The position numbers were made by a program, and so were the translations under genes. From contig NAJO01000007.1 of the NCBI GenBank assembly GCA_002077065.1, positions 620,001 to 684,000 of the forward strand: a stretch of DNA of 64,000 bases. The letters run 5' to 3'. Of this stretch, positions 29,873-42,606 are shown one piece after another. Positions within the stretch are counted from its first letter, which is position 1; the number at the start of each line of letters is the position of its first letter. This DNA is from Cryoendolithus antarcticus (Eukaryota; Ascomycota; Dothideomycetes; Cladosporiales; Cladosporiaceae). Below the pieces are notes generated by a model. The model did not search any database. It was not told where the DNA came from and saw nothing but the letters and a program-made list of their open reading frames with translations.

Positions 29873-32139
29873 TCACGCCAGGAAGAACACCACAACCATA
29901 ATCGTAACCCCCAACAGAATCTGAACCGTGTCCACCCTATTAGCACCGCTGTCCTTAGCGCCATCAGCACCAGCAGTAGCCGCAATCTGCGAAGTGGCGT
30001 AGACAATGCCGTTGAACGTCGCCTCGAACGTCACTGGGCCGTGACCATAGCCAGTAACGCGAGCGGGAACAGTGGTGGTCGATGTTGGACCATCGCCTGG
30101 CGTGACAGTTGTGGTGATCGTAGTGACAGTCGTAGTTGATGTGGACTTCATGGCTAGCACAGACTCCGCGTTGTTGTGATGCGCGGGCGCAACGCTGGAG
30201 GTATAGCAGGCGATGTCCAGCGCAGCGCATATGGAAAGCTGCGAAGCGAATTCCGGGGCAGCATCCCGAGCAGCCATATGAGTGGGCCTGTATGTGTGCG
30301 TACGGCGCGTGGCGACGTGCGTTGGCCCGTGCTTCGCGGCGTCTCGCACGGGAAGGGGGGTGGGCTTGTGCGTCGGAGCCGAAGTCGCTACATCGCGAGG
30401 ACCCATCAGCCCTCCATCAGATCTCTCCTTATGACCAGCACCCGGATCGGCAGTGACGATATCACGTGGGCCATTGAGGTTCCTGTCCGTGTGCTCCTTA
30501 CGCGCTACGTCTGGTGGCGGCGTAGCAACGTCTCGCGGACCCATGAGGTCACTCTCAGAGCTCTGACGGCGGGCGACATCGGGTGGGGGAGTCTGGATGC
30601 CAGCGGGGGAGCGGTCAAGGATATGCGCAATAGTGTTGGTGTGGGGGTACGGCTGAGGCGTATACCTGTACGTCGTGCGCACGGCGCTGGGATCGAACGA
30701 GGTAGGCGTCGGATAGAGCGAGGTCACGTCGCCGACGGTGGAGTCGACAGTGTGAGGCATACCGCGGACGATCTTCGGTGAAGAGACCGATGAGTGACTG
30801 GCGATCGGGGGAGCTCGTCCGGGAACAGTCCAAGATGCCGGCCAGGTGGCGCCAGCGAAGGATGTGAGGTCTCTAGCCTGCACATCAGTCGCCGTCGGAG
30901 CAGCGATAGGAGAAAGCGGCGTGCTTGAACGACCATTGGCGGCGTCGCTGAGTGACGAGAGGGAGCTGGTCGAAGCCACGGGCAACTGTGACTCGCTCGG
31001 CATCGCGATAGGAGAGTCAGAGCCAGTCATGGTCCAGACATTGAGTGAGTTGATCTCCCAGTAGCTGTCAAGAAAGGCATGCGGGTTGTTGGCCACGTAA
31101 ATGTTGCATGACTTCCATGATGGACTATCTCCAGACATCGGACAACCATCGACGGCAAAAGTCTGGCCAGCATTGCTGCCACAGAAGTCGATGTTGAAGA
31201 CCAACTGCTGCTCGCCAAAGTGAGCGTCAAAATCGCATGTGCCCTGGAAGTTGGCCGTGGGAGTGCCGAACTCGCGGATGTCGGGCACGATGGTAGTGTC
31301 CTTACCACCAGCGATTGACTTTGGCACGCTGTTGCGTGGGAAGGACCACATCTGGATACCCTCGGCGGTCCTCAGCATCGCATACACACCGCCTCCAACA
31401 CTATTGAGATCGGCGCCTGCAGCGTGGGCTGTAGTATCAGAGACAGCGCAGCCCGTATACGAGTTCGCAAACTATGCTCAGTCAGTCTCGAAGATCAACG
31501 TAGAAGAGGTATCGAGAGTATCACTTACGGCGCAGTCGTTAGTCAGGAGAGTGCCTGTCTGGTTCGATCCAGCGACGGTGCAGCCCGGACTCGCGGTGGT
31601 GTGCAGGGACATGAGATTGCCCGGGACGTTATTGGTGGTCTCGATGATGTCAATCTCGCCGGTAGATGGCCAAATGCCATCGCCGACCATCCAGAACGCG
31701 GGCCAAGTGCCACAACTAATCATTGTCGGTGTTGATGCACGGAATCTCGTCAAACACAGCAAGTCACTTACACATTCGCCGGCACGTGAGCAGCATCAAG
31801 CACAAATAGGCCGTACTTGTATGTCCTAGTCGATTGGAGACGTAGAGACATACGACCGAGATTAGCAGACGGATTAAGTATCGCCTGAGTGTCGACGCCC
31901 CAGCGAGCGATTCCAGTAGAGGTGACGTTGGCGATGCTCAAAAGTCCATGCTTCTCAGCAGTGAGGATGTCGACGTAATGTACATAGCCGAAGGTTGGGT
32001 CGTATCCAGTGTAGGGAGCGAAATCAGTGGTAAAGAATTCGAGGCCGGTGTATGACTTCTGCAGAATGAGCGACTGGCAGATACTGTGTTGAGCTAGAGT
32101 CACCAGGACCATGAGAATCTTGACGATAGGACAAGCCAT
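29873..32139 (-). CDS. GH16 endo-beta-1,3(4)-glucanase-like protein, GPI-anchored
   Basis: Secreted cell-wall glycoside hydrolase. Exons are 32139-31772, 31715-31529 and 31471-29873. I start at the Met of MACPIVKILMVLVTL, a signal peptide ending near SICQ; the frame is open upstream to 32193. Intron 1 (31716-31771, GTAAGT) joins HVPAN to VCGTWPAFWM, and intron 2 (31472-31528, GTAAGT) joins NDCA to FANSYTGC. The catalytic ExDxxE is present as GEIDIIETTN, with both acidic residues. The glucanase domain ends near INSLNVW. A long Ser/Thr/Pro tail follows, containing three 23-residue repeats. The C-terminus (VQILLGVTIMVVVFFLA) is a hydrophobic GPI-attachment signal. The product is therefore likely held at the membrane or wall, acting on beta-glucans. 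Confidence 0.9.
30383..30589 (-). repeat. Three in-frame 69-bp tandem repeats in the GH16 tail
   Basis: The 23-residue unit runs from PPPDVAR to GPRDxxT and occurs three times. The first two copies are closest; the third is diverged at its start (ADPGAGH). It is a coding minisatellite in the Ser/Thr/Pro-rich stalk between catalytic domain and GPI signal, a place where repeat number often varies between strains. Confidence 0.75.
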
Positions 32140-32155
32140 GCTGGGCTGTTGACTG

Positions 32156-33152
32156 TCAGTGCGGCAAAGCCATCGAACGGATGGGGGACTCACTGTACTG
32201 CCTCAGCAGATAGCTGCCTGGAGGTGGGTATGATCTTGGAGCTATCTCCGTGAGCCTCGTCAATACCTTGATGCAATAGTCGTCGTTGATCTCGTTTGTG
32301 AGCACCCGAGGTGAGTAGCACTGCGGCGCCCGATGCCACAACTGCTGCTGCTGCTGCCGCCGCCGCCGACTTCACGGCTCGAATTCACGCACAGGAGGGA
32401 GTCCACTTACTTGCAATGCGTGTCGATGCTGAATGAGAGTGTCGTTGTAATGTCGTTGGTACAGAAGATGATCAATCGAAGCTGTGAGTTGGTTGAAGTG
32501 ATGGTGGGAATTGGGAGCCTCAGTCGGCCCCGCCGAGGTGGGGTCGCATGATGCAGAGCCGTAGTGAGGAAGGAGCCATGGAGAGCTCATATATGCCAAG
32601 CATTTTCGTTGAGACTGACGACAGGAGAGTGAGACATACTTACGAGCATCGAAAGCAATGGAAGGGAGTACGATGCCTGTAGCGAGCTGTTCGTGCATCT
32701 TACAGTGCTGAGCTGTCTGGCCAATAGCGTGGAGACGACGCTCAGCACTTTGTCTCGCCATGTGCAGTGAACCGAGGGACCCACGACTCCATGCAATCAT
32801 TGGCCTTCAGCAATTCCGCGCGGGCAAAGGCAGAAGCCGAGCGACTGATCGATATCATGTACGAGCACGCAGAGATGATCTCGTACCTCCGCCTCGCCTA
32901 GTACTCGAAGCGTGCAAGGTGCACTGCTGGGCATACCCAGGCCCACGAAGCGCTCTGCTACCGTGCTCATGAGTATCTCGAACCGAGAGCGAGGACACTC
33001 ACGGCTAGCATAGCTCCGTGGACGGCATTGATTAGTTTGTTCAACATCGTTGATGCGCTTACAGTGGCGCAAGAGCGTTCAGACTCGTTAAACAGCTGAT
33101 GTAGTTTGTCCCCCTGTGACTCTGCCATCTCGTCGTGGCGAAGAATTGTCAT
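32156..33152 (-). other. Possible multi-exon hypothetical gene, structure unresolved
   Basis: Several intron-like signals occur on this strand: GTAAGC with ACTAATC and GCTAG (33062-33005), GTGAGT near 33002, GTAAGT near 32640 and GTAAGT near 32405. The last of these, joined to a GCAGCAG acceptor, would give a phase-0 66-nt intron joining an exon ending LIQHRHALQ to LWHRAPQCYSPRVL, which runs to a stop at 32156. Upstream exons can be read in more than one frame and I found no single consistent model. No domain is recognised. If real, it overlaps the leader of the GH16 gene's promoter. Confidence 0.3.
32342..32369. repeat. Short trinucleotide repeat (CTG)n(CCG)n
   Basis: Four to five CTG units run directly into four CCG units. 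On the minus strand this would encode poly-Ala or form a CAG-rich acceptor tract of the possible gene overlapping it. Confidence 0.7.
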
Positions 33153-33721
33153 GGTCCTCCGATCCGTCAGCCACGGGCAAGACTACTTCTCACACGTCCC
33201 TCTAGCAGTGATCCACATGAGTTGCGATTGCTCTCATATCGCCATATGAGGTCGAATATCGCGTGAAACAAGCTCTTGGATCGCGTGAAGTCGGCTTCTA
33301 GGTACCTTGTCATCACGCCAAGACGTCACGGCCTCGATTCACATGTGAACGTGCCATCGACAACGGCCAGCGATTGTATCTAGTGAATCTGATAGACAAC
33401 GCGTTCGTGCTATCATACAATTCTTCCACTATCCCTAGACCGACGCATCTCCGACAAAGTCTGCTCTACCCGCCTAAGAGCAATGAGGAATCCATGAACA
33501 GTGGAAGGTACGTGCCTTCCTGTCTCATGTACCGCTTCCAAGCACGCCCATTCACCATTCACCACTGCCGCCTATTGCCTAGACACATGCCCTGCACACT
33601 CCATCCTTCGATCATATTCGAACACCTCCATGAAACGTAGCGGGGTTGTCCAGTCATTGCCACTCCGAAGCAACCTACTGGCGTAGCATCGAGCTCTCAA
33701 ACGACCAACAACGCTGACCAA
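33153..33721. other. Upstream region of the Ufd4 gene, no gene seen
   Basis: Promoter and 5' leader of the large HECT ligase gene. A short plus-strand frame at 33374-33640 has no recognisable features. Confidence 0.35.
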
Positions 33722-36700
33722 ATGTCCCAAAGAGTGACTCGCTCGTCCGCAGCGAGGCTCGCCGCAGATACATCCACTTCCACCGACCCCTCCACCGCTA
33801 CCCCCTCCACCCCCACCGACCCCACCTCAGTATCCCGAACCTCCTCCTCCCGCAAACGCAAGGCTCCCGCTGCCGACCCTTCACCTCCTCTAAACCGCAC
33901 CACCCGTCAGACCAAGCGAGCACGTGCCGAGGAGCCAGAAGAGGAGGTTGAGAAGAGCGAGCTGTCTGCGTCTGCCAAGCGTGGCAAACGCAAGTCAGGT
34001 GCAGCGGCCATGTCCAGTACTGGGTGAGATATGAAAGATGTCGTATTCTGAGAGCTTCACTAATCAAGGCAGCCCTTCACCAAGCTCATCAGGAGATACC
34101 TCACCAACGACAGTGCCGAAGGACAGCTCACGACGCAAGAGCAATCGCAAGAAGAGCACAAAAGATGGCATGTCATTTGAGCCAATCGTATTGGAGGGCT
34201 TCATGCTGACATGTACCTCAGATGCTAACACATCCGCGGCCGCAAGCAGCTCTCGCAAATCCAAGAGAAGCTCGCGGAAGGATCAGGACGTGGTCATGAA
34301 AGATGTCGGAGAGAAGTCAAGCAACGCGGGTGAAGACGTTGGCATGAATGCACACGATGATACACAAGAAGGTGCAGAGGGGAGTGCTCCGCCCATCCCG
34401 AGACCAACAGATGATGAGCTAGACGCTCTGGCAATGATGAGGGGCATGGGAAGCAATGAGCTGTTCTCCGGCGGCTATCTCAGTCGACTTGCAGCACAAG
34501 GTGGCTTCGGTAGTGCTGGCTTGGCTGGACTCACAGGTCATCTCCGCGCCATGAGCTCGATGCAGTCAGGTACTGGAGCACGTCTCAGAGGGATCCTCGA
34601 GCAGTTGAAGATGAGGGAAGACTCGTCAATCCAGCTGATTGCGCTGCAAGAGCTCTCGGAGCTACTCTTGGTGTCCAACGAGGACAATTTGGCTGGCCAC
34701 TTCCAGCCCGATCAGTTCGTCAAGGAGTTGGTTATTCTCATGCAGCCGAACGAATTGACTGGAGAGGCGAACCCCGAGATCATGCTGCTCGCCTGCCGCT
34801 GTATCGCCAACTTGATGGAGGCTCTTCCGGCTGCCACTTCAAGCATCGTGTATGGCGGCGCTGTTCCAGTGCTATGTCAGAAGCTTCTCGAGATCGACTT
34901 CATCGACCTTGCAGAGCAAGCATTGAGCACATTGGAGAAGATCAGTGTCGAGTTTCCGGCTGCTATCGTACGGGAGGGCGGTCTCACGGCGTGCTTGACC
35001 TACCTTGACTTCTTTGCTACGAGCACACAACGCACAGCTGTGACCACTGCCGCGAACTGCTGTCGCAACATACCCGAAGACTCCTTTCCGACCGTCCGCG
35101 ACGTCATGCCTATTCTCCTCAACACACTATCGAGCTCCGATCAGCGAGTTGTCGAGCAGGCATCACTCTGCGTTTCGCGCGTGATCGACAGCTTCAAGTA
35201 TCACGAGTCCAAGCTAGAGGAGCTGGTGAGTGCCGATCTTCTACAAGTTATCCTCCGCTTGCTGTTGCCCGGCTCGACGAACATGATCGGACCAAACATC
35301 CACACCCAATTCCTGCGCGTCCTGTCCATCACAGCTCGCGCCTCTCCAAGACTAAGCATTGAGCTTCTCAAGATGGACGTGGTCGACACACTCTACCAAA
35401 TTCTCACCGGAGTGTCACCGCCTTCAGGTACCGAGCTTGACGTAGCAGCCAAGATCGACAAGAATGTAATCATGCAAGCCATCATCCGCACGCCGCGCGA
35501 GCAAATATACGAGACACTCAACGTGGTCTGCGAGATATTGCCCAGCGTGTCTAGTGACGGGCCGATGTTCCTCGACGATCTGCCGGATGCAGGCTATACA
35601 GGTACTGACCATGTCAGCATGTCGACTCGCAGTAAGAAGGCACCGAATCAGACGCGCGTCGATCTGTTGAAAGAGTGTCCTTTGCAGGTCAAGAGATTTG
35701 CCATCGTGCTCTTCCCAACGCTCATGCATGCGTACACTTCCACAGTCAACTTGAATGTCCGCACCAAAGTCCTCACCGCACAGCTCAAGATGCTCAGCAA
35801 CTTCGAGACCGACATCTTAGAGGAGGCGCTTCGCGGGGTGTCATATGCGTCACACCTTGCTTCGATACTATCGCAGCAAGAGAACCGCACGCTTGTGACA
35901 TTCGCATTGCAAGCAGCTGAGCTGTTGTTGAAGCGGCTTGAAGCTATCTACAGGCCGCAATTCTATAGGGAAGGCGTCATGACAGAGATCGCTAAGCTAG
36001 CGACTCGCTCCGTCAAGACGGAGCAGAAGACCTTTGAGCCACCAAAGGCAGAGCCTGCGGTGTCGCCACCGCCGCCCGAAGTCGAACCAGTAAGTGACAA
36101 TGCCCAGCTTCCCGACGCCACGGAGCCAGTGGATCATATCGATCTTGGCGACGAGGAACTGCCCATCGAGCACGTCGATGAAGATGACCAGGATGAAGAT
36201 GGGGAAGACCACGACCATGACAATGACGATGACGACGAGGGCTCGGAGCAGTCAGAGCCGCCATCAGACGACCTCTTGAACCCACAACACGCCATCATGG
36301 ACATACAGGACATTGTAACAATGCGTGCGAAGCGCTTCATGGACGCCCATGGGGAAGAGGGAAGCGAAGAGCTACGCAGCAAGGCTACCTTCGTGCTCAA
36401 TGACCTCCGCGCGCTGAGCCACGAGCTCAAGGCGTGCTACAACGGCATTAGCAGCCAGGGTGGCGTGGCACTGTTCAAGCGCTTGGCTGGCTACTTCGAC
36501 GGGGACGCACTTGAGAGCATCACGAGCTACGAGTTGATGACTTCTGATATTGTTGATGTCTTGCTGCAATTGCTGAACCATCCCGATGAGGATGCGCAAG
36601 CCGATGCACGCAGGGACTTCATCGAAGTGTTTATGGCTACCACGCCTGTCAAGGCTTCTGCTACTGGTACAGCAGAGTCGCCCGCAACTGGATTCTCGAT

Positions 36701-39593
36701 CCTAGTGCACAAGCTGCAAGATCTGTTGAGCAGGTCCGAGCATTTCGAGGTCGTCACGGTGCACCAGAACGCACACGAATCCAATCGCAGTAGCGCGGCG
36801 TCCATGCTAGCCAAGCAGTTGCGTCTCAAGCTGATTGCAGATGAGCAATCTGGTATTCCCAAGACCTACAGGTCCATCATGGTGTCCATACATGCTATCG
36901 CGACATTCAAGGCTCTTGACGACTATCTGCGTCCTCGCATCAGCCTCTCCGAGCGACCGAGGACTGAGGGTGGCAGTCGGCGTGGGTTTGACAGCACTCT
37001 GGCTGAGTACACTGCGGCAATGGCAGGCAGTCGTGGCGCTGCTGGCTCATCACTTCCTCCTCCACTTCCCACACTCGGATCATCTCTGCCGACTCGGGGA
37101 CCGAGCACGCCCACTTCGAGCAAGCGTACATCGAGGAGTCAGCCCTCCTTCTTCGACCCTGTTGTGCCGCCTGAGGCGTCTACATCAGAAGAGAGGCGCA
37201 GTCTTCGCAGGTCTGCAAGGAGAGCGTCGGCGCAGACACCCATGCCGCCACCATCCGCGCCGATAAAGCAAGAAGCACCCAAGACTGATCTATTGCCAGG
37301 TGCCGCGCGCATCAAGCGCGAGAGCGAGGAGGCGCAGACGAACCTCGAGTGTGCAGATGAAGCTCAGCTCGATGATGACGATGATGACGAGGACGAGGGT
37401 GGCGAGGACGACATGGATCTTGATGCCCTTGTTGACGACCTTGAGGATGGTGCGCTTGATGTGGACGAGCCTGACCCGTCGGCTGTCAATCTCGAGATCG
37501 GCAATTCCGGCAAAGTCACTGCCCGTACTGATGAGGGCGACCGCGTGGAGACGCCAACTCAGGGTACACCGACACCAGCTGCATTGCGAGAGCACGCTAG
37601 ACAAGCCAGTGCGGCGCGTATGGCAGCTCAGGCTAGGCTTGCTGCGTATGCCGGTGGTGGCGTTGGACACATGTCATACGCCAGCGCACTGCAGCAGATT
37701 CCACAAGACTGGCATATTGAGTTCAGCATCAACGGCCAGCCTTTGTCCGCGGAGACGACTATCTACAGAGCTTGTCACTTCAACCAGGCTGGTGGCGAGG
37801 AGCTCAATACACATAAGATCTGGTCTGCTACTCACGCGATCTCGTTCAAGAAGGTGCAAGGCCCGCCTGCTGACTCCGCTTCACTCACACCGCCACCCGA
37901 GAGCAGCTCATCCCAGGATAGTGGCAACTTGCCGCCATCTCTGGGCAAGCACCCCGTCACTGCCAGCATCCTCCGCCTCATGAGCATACTCCACAGTCTG
38001 AATGCGAACTTGGACGAGGTCATCGCTGAGAGCAAGACGCCGTTGAGGCTGCACTCGGAGCCTCTGACGCAGTTCGTCAACACTAAGCTCACTGCCAAGC
38101 TCAACCGCCAACTCGAGGAGCCGTTGATCGTGGCTAGCAACTGCCTTCCGACCTGGAGTGAAGATCTCGCACGCTTCTACCCCTTCTTGTTCCCCTTCGA
38201 GACTCGCCACCTGTTCCTGCAGTCGACGTCATTCGGTTACTCTCGTTCGATGACACGCTGGCAGAGCGCACAGTCGCAGAGTGACAACCGGCCTGGCAGG
38301 CATCGAGACGACAGACCCAACCTTGGTAGACTGCAGAGACAGAAGGTGCGCATCTCTCGTAGCAGGATCCTTGAGTCGGCGATCAAAGTTATGGAGATGT
38401 ATGGCTCTTCGCCGTCAGTGCTTGAGGTGGAGTACTTTGAGGAAGTAGGCACTGGGCTTGGACCCACGCTGGAGTTTTACTCCACAGTCTCGAAAGACTT
38501 CTCCAAGAAGAAGACGAAGCTGTGGCGCGAAAATGAGAGCACTGGCACAGATGACTACGCATTCGGTAAGCGCGGTCTTTTCCCAGCGCCCATGGACGAG
38601 GCGACGAGTAAGTCCGACAATGGCCAGCGCATCCTCCAGCTCTTCAAAGTCCTTGGCAAGTTTGTCGCCCGTTCCATGCTCGACAGCCGCATCATAGACG
38701 TCAGCCTCAACCCGACATTCTTCCGTGTTGGCGACAATGGCTTGTCTCTGAACCTTGCTGCTGTGGCGACTGTCGACCAAGACCTCGCCAAGTCTCTCAA
38801 GATGTTGAAGAAGTACGTCACTGCCCGCGAGCGCATCGAGGAGGACTCCCGCTTGAACCTTTCGCAGAAGATTAGTAAGGTCCAGGGCATTCGGGTTAAT
38901 GATGCCAGGATCGAGGATCTAGGTCTGGACTTCACTCTTCCCGGATACCCAAACATTGAGCTGGCTGAGCACGGCGCTTCTACTGATGTCACGATTCACA
39001 ACCTCTCCACCTACATCCGCAAAGTCATCGAAGTCACGCTGCTCACCGGTGTGCAGCGTCAAGTCGATGCCTTCCGCGCCGGCTTCAGTCAAGTGTTCCC
39101 TTACACTGCGCTCAAGGCCTTCACGCCTGACGAGCTGGTGATGTTGTTCGGCAGGGTGAAGGAGGACTGGAGCCTGGAGACGCTAATGGACAGCATCAAG
39201 GCTGACCATGGCTTCAATCTTGATAGTAAGAGCGTGAGGAACTTGCTGCAGGTCATGAGCGAGATGCCTGAGGAGGAGAGGAGAGGCTTTTTGCAATTCG
39301 TGACTGGCAGTCCCAAGCTTCCTATCGGCGGTGTGTATCCCCTTGCCCGTTCAGTATCATCGTGGAGAGTGCAGCTCACTGATGTCATCTTCGCAGGTTT
39401 CAAGAGTCTAACACCGATGTTCACGGTCGTGTGCAAGCCCGCTGAGCCGCCATATACTTCAGACGAGTACTTGCCATCGGTCATGACCTGTGTCAACTAC
39501 CTGAAGATGCCGGACTACAGCTCGCTCGAGATCTTGAAGGATAAGCTTGGGGTGGCGTGTAGAGAGGGACAAGGCAGCTTCCATCTATCGTAA
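33722..39593 (+). CDS. ufd4: HECT-type E3 ubiquitin ligase Ufd4/TRIP12
   Basis: Ubiquitin ligase of the ubiquitin-fusion-degradation pathway, 1,918 residues. Exons are 33722-34023, 34073-39330 and 39397-39593. Intron 1 (34024-34072) has GTGAGA, CACTAATC and GGCAG and is phase 2. Intron 2 (39331-39396) is 66 nt and leaves the frame open, but splicing restores SPKLPIGGFKSLTP, the conserved HECT sequence. The N-terminus is basic and disordered (RKRKAPAAD). Armadillo-like repeats cover about residues 170-720 (LQLIALQELSELLL-type helices). Acidic and disordered linkers follow, then WWE/TRIP12-like and HECT segments from about 1,480. The HECT lobe ends with VMTCVNYLKMPDYSS (catalytic Cys) and a Phe four residues from the C-terminus (SFHLS), both typical of active HECT ligases. 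Confidence 0.94.
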
Positions 39594-40091
39594 GCGTGGG
39601 GAGTGGAGCGTGTCGAGGCAGCGGTGCGGGACAGACGGGGAAGCGGTGAGGTGTAGCGGAGGCGGAGAGTAGGGAATGTGATGCTTGGACGGCGTTTGGT
39701 ACAACATGCATAGCCTTGGGCGGTACACTGGACGACGGCAATGCTGACAATGAGTCGCTGACTGGTGTTGGGTGGCATGCATACTTTATCAGGGTATAGA
39801 TAATGGCCACTCGCATGAGTACGCCAGGCACGATTATTGACGGCATGTACGTACATCAAGATGAATGCCAGCATTTGGCGACGGATGATCATTGACAAGA
39901 CTGTCCATTGCAGCCTTCAGTGAGTTGTATAACTGCGGCCCCCTCGCTACTTCACGGGGTGGCACATCTTGATCTCTCGACGGCATTATGGCTGACAAAT
40001 GCTCTCACGACTGGGCCGATACTTGCAGAGGAAAGGACGCATAGCCAGCGGTGCGAAGTGCGATTAGCAAGGTACATCACGTCTGCGTATT
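39594..40091. other. Convergent 3' region, no gene seen
   Basis: Between the stop codons of the Ufd4 and Fmp52 genes. Minus-strand frames at 39493-39898 overlap one another and look like chance. Confidence 0.35.
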
Positions 40092-40772
40092 TCACGCCTT
40101 CCACTCCTTCTTCCCTAATCTAATGATCTCACCACCCCCGAGCACCCTAACCTTCTCGCCCTGCTTCCCCTCCAACGCCTCCAACCCAGCCTTAACAGCC
40201 GCCCGTCCAATCACCTCCGGCGTCTGCGCCCAAAAGTCCACCGCTCGATCACCACCTACAGTCCCCAACAGCCCCTTCACTCGTTTCAGAACGTTCTCGG
40301 TCATAGTCTGCCTCTCCCCAGCGATCCAGCCAGGCCGCACAAAGATCGTGTGCTCGAAGTTGAGGGCCTTGATTGCTTCCTCTAGCTCGCCTTTCATTTT
40401 CGGATACCCGAAGTACGAGTGAGGATTTGCATTGGCTGCTGATATGAGCACGTAGACTTTCGTTCCGGATTCCTTTGCTTTGGTGGCGAGAGCGACGTTC
40501 AGGTCGTAATCGATCTTTCGTTGGTTTTCAAAGCCTCCTGCTATGGCACGGGAGGTTGCGAGGGCGGAAAAAAAGATCTTGGCATTGCTTGGGTAGAGTG
40601 AAGGCCAGGTGTGGGGATCTGAGGCTGTGAGGGGCGTGAGGGTTGAGGAGGCATGCGGTAGGTCTTTCCGGGTGAAGGCTTGGACTGAAGAGATGCTAGG
40701 AGAGGCGAGGAGGTGAGCTAATATAGGTGTGCCGGTTTGGCCTGTGCTACCTGCGAGCACGGCTGTGGTCAT
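40092..40772 (-). CDS. fmp52: Fmp52-like NAD(P)-binding mitochondrial protein
   Basis: Single exon, 226 residues, the usual length for fungal Fmp52, a mitochondrial outer-membrane-associated Rossmann protein related to HTATIP2/CC3. The start MTTAVLAGSTGQTGTPIL carries the family's GSTGxxG cofactor loop at the extreme N-terminus. AFTRKDLPH follows the second strand. The later motif YVLISAANANPHSYFGYPKMKGELE contains the Y-x(3)-K pair (YPKMK) of the atypical SDR active site. VRPGWIAGERQ and the terminal GGGEIIRLGKK are also family features. It is transcribed divergently from the Bfr2 gene. Confidence 0.88.
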   Translation of the reverse strand: MTTAVLAGSTGQTGTPILAHLLASPSISSVQAFTRKDLPHASSTLTPLTASDPHTWPSLYPSNAKIFFSALATSRAIAGGFENQRKIDYDLNVALATKAKESGTKVYVLISAANANPHSYFGYPKMKGELEEAIKALNFEHTIFVRPGWIAGERQTMTENVLKRVKGLLGTVGGDRAVDFWAQTPEVIGRAAVKAGLEALEGKQGEKVRVLGGGEIIRLGKKEWKA

Positions 40773-41138
40773 CTTTGACTGAGATCGAAAGAATCCCGGT
40801 TCTGCGATCCGGCTTGTTGAATTGGTGTAACCGTTCTGAACGTGATGAGTTTTCGAACTTCTCCGAGCTCTCGACGGGTTTGATTTAGATCTATGGTGAT
40901 ATGAGGGTTTCTATAGGTTCCTTCTCGGAAGCTGTGGTGGTGGGAGATCCTGGGAGTATGTACGGATATCTAATGGCTTTTGCTCCGGCTAGAACCCAAA
41001 GGTACATATAAGGTTGAGAAGGTTCACCGGGGCCTCGGTCCGCTGCAAGCCGATCAGCATCCGAGATCCGAGCGTTCGAACTGCTTTGGATGGAATTTCC
41101 AGCTCGAAGCCTACTGCGGCCTTGTTTAGTATCTAGTC
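40773..41138. other. Divergent promoter region, Fmp52 and Bfr2 genes
   Basis: About 370 bases between two start codons; no open frame or specific operator seen. Confidence 0.4.
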
Positions 41139-42606
41139 ATGGCGCCCAGGAATAGTGCCTTTGATGACTTGGACGATGCTCGACCCACTGGTGAGGACGT
41201 TGCGTTTGCGCGAACAGGAATGCGAGCTAACATTCCATACAGAAATCGACCCCGAGGCGGACTTGCCAGACTCTGACAGCGAAGCATCTGGCAGCGATTC
41301 CGATGGTGCAGCGGCGCGAGACCACTACGTCGATGTTGGAAAGAGCGAGCTGAGGAAGCCGAAAGAGATCGCACTTGGTCCGCAGTACAGTGGGTCACGG
41401 ATCAGTCGAGATGCAGCGTTGGAGGACGAAGAAGACGACCCTTTCGCGAAGGGTTTCGACGACGAGGATAGCGAGATGAACGATGAACTGAATGGAGGGG
41501 AAGAAGACAGTGATGAGAACGAGGGAGGGGAGGACGATGAGGAAGCCCTTGACACGGACGCAACGGACATGAGCGACGAACGCACTGATGGGCATGCCCC
41601 AGGACTGGACGCGGATGATCAAGAAGCCTTGCGGAAGCAGATGCGGTCGGTTGCTTCAGTGTCGGCCGCTGTGCAGACTGATGTGAAGCGTGGCCATGCG
41701 ATCAAGAAGCAGCGTGCCGCGTTCGACTCCTTGCTCAACACTCGAATCAAGCTGCAGAAGAGTCTGGTTGGGGCGAACACGCTCGTTGCGCTAGATACAT
41801 CGAACCCAGTGATACAAGATGATGATGTCAAAGACGCCATCGCAAGTGCAGAGACTGCCGCATTCAAGCTCTGGTCATCGCTCACTATTTTCCGCGAAGA
41901 GATCACCGCAGCACGAACTGGCGAAAAGCGAAAGCGATCGACCTTCTCGCAAGACACGTCCACGTCTCGACTTCTGAGTTACACACAAGAGCAAGAAGCC
42001 GACGCAATCGTACGCAGAAAGGCTGTGCTGCAAAAGTGGTCGTCCAAGGTAAAGGCAAACGCACCTACTGTCGACTCGCAGAAGAGCCGGCTGAACAACA
42101 ACGTACACGAGACGACGATCATTGATGTCCTCAACGAGCATCTCTCAGCGCCCGAGCGACTGCTGAAGCGCGCACATACGCCCCGATCATGTGCTCCGGT
42201 GCAATCGGCAAAGCGAGTGATCGAGGATCCGACTATTTACGATGATGCAGACTTCTACGGACTGCTGCTGAAAGAGCTACTTGACTCGAAATCTAGCGCA
42301 GACTCCACAGCGGCTGCAAGTGTGGATGTGGGTACTTTCAGTGCAGTGCGGAAGGAGGCTAAGACCAAGCGCAATGTGGATGTCAAGGCTAGCAAGGGAA
42401 GGAAGCTGAAGTATACCGTACATGAGAAGCTGCAGAATTTCATGGCGCCTGAAGAGCTTGGGACATGGGGACAGAAGCAGACGGATGAGTTGTTCGGCAG
42501 CTTGTTCGGAAGGAGACTGATGCTGGATGAGGCTGACGGCGCAGAAGACAATGTGGATGAGGATGTGCTCGATCCCGAAGCCGCGACGTTGCTCTTCGGT
42601 CGCTAA
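41139..42606 (+). CDS. bfr2: Ribosome biogenesis protein Bfr2/AATF
   Basis: Nucleolar factor of early 40S (SSU processome) assembly. Exons 41139-41190 and 41243-42606 give 471 residues. The intron (41191-41242) has GTGAGG and CATACAG and is phase 1, joining DDARPT to EIDPEADLPDSD. The N-terminal third is highly acidic. A central helical AATF leader domain contains KQRAAFDSLLNTRIKLQKSL. The C-terminal TRAUB domain reads IYDDADFYGLLLKELLDSKS, then KGRKLKYTVHEKLQNFMAPE, then LFGSLFGRR, all strongly conserved in this family. Length and domain order agree with fungal Bfr2. Confidence 0.95.

Noticed and set aside
31555..31580. B-box-like GGTTCGATCC
   Set aside because: Lies in the coding sequence of the GH16 gene (SNQTGT on the minus strand) with no A box or cloverleaf.
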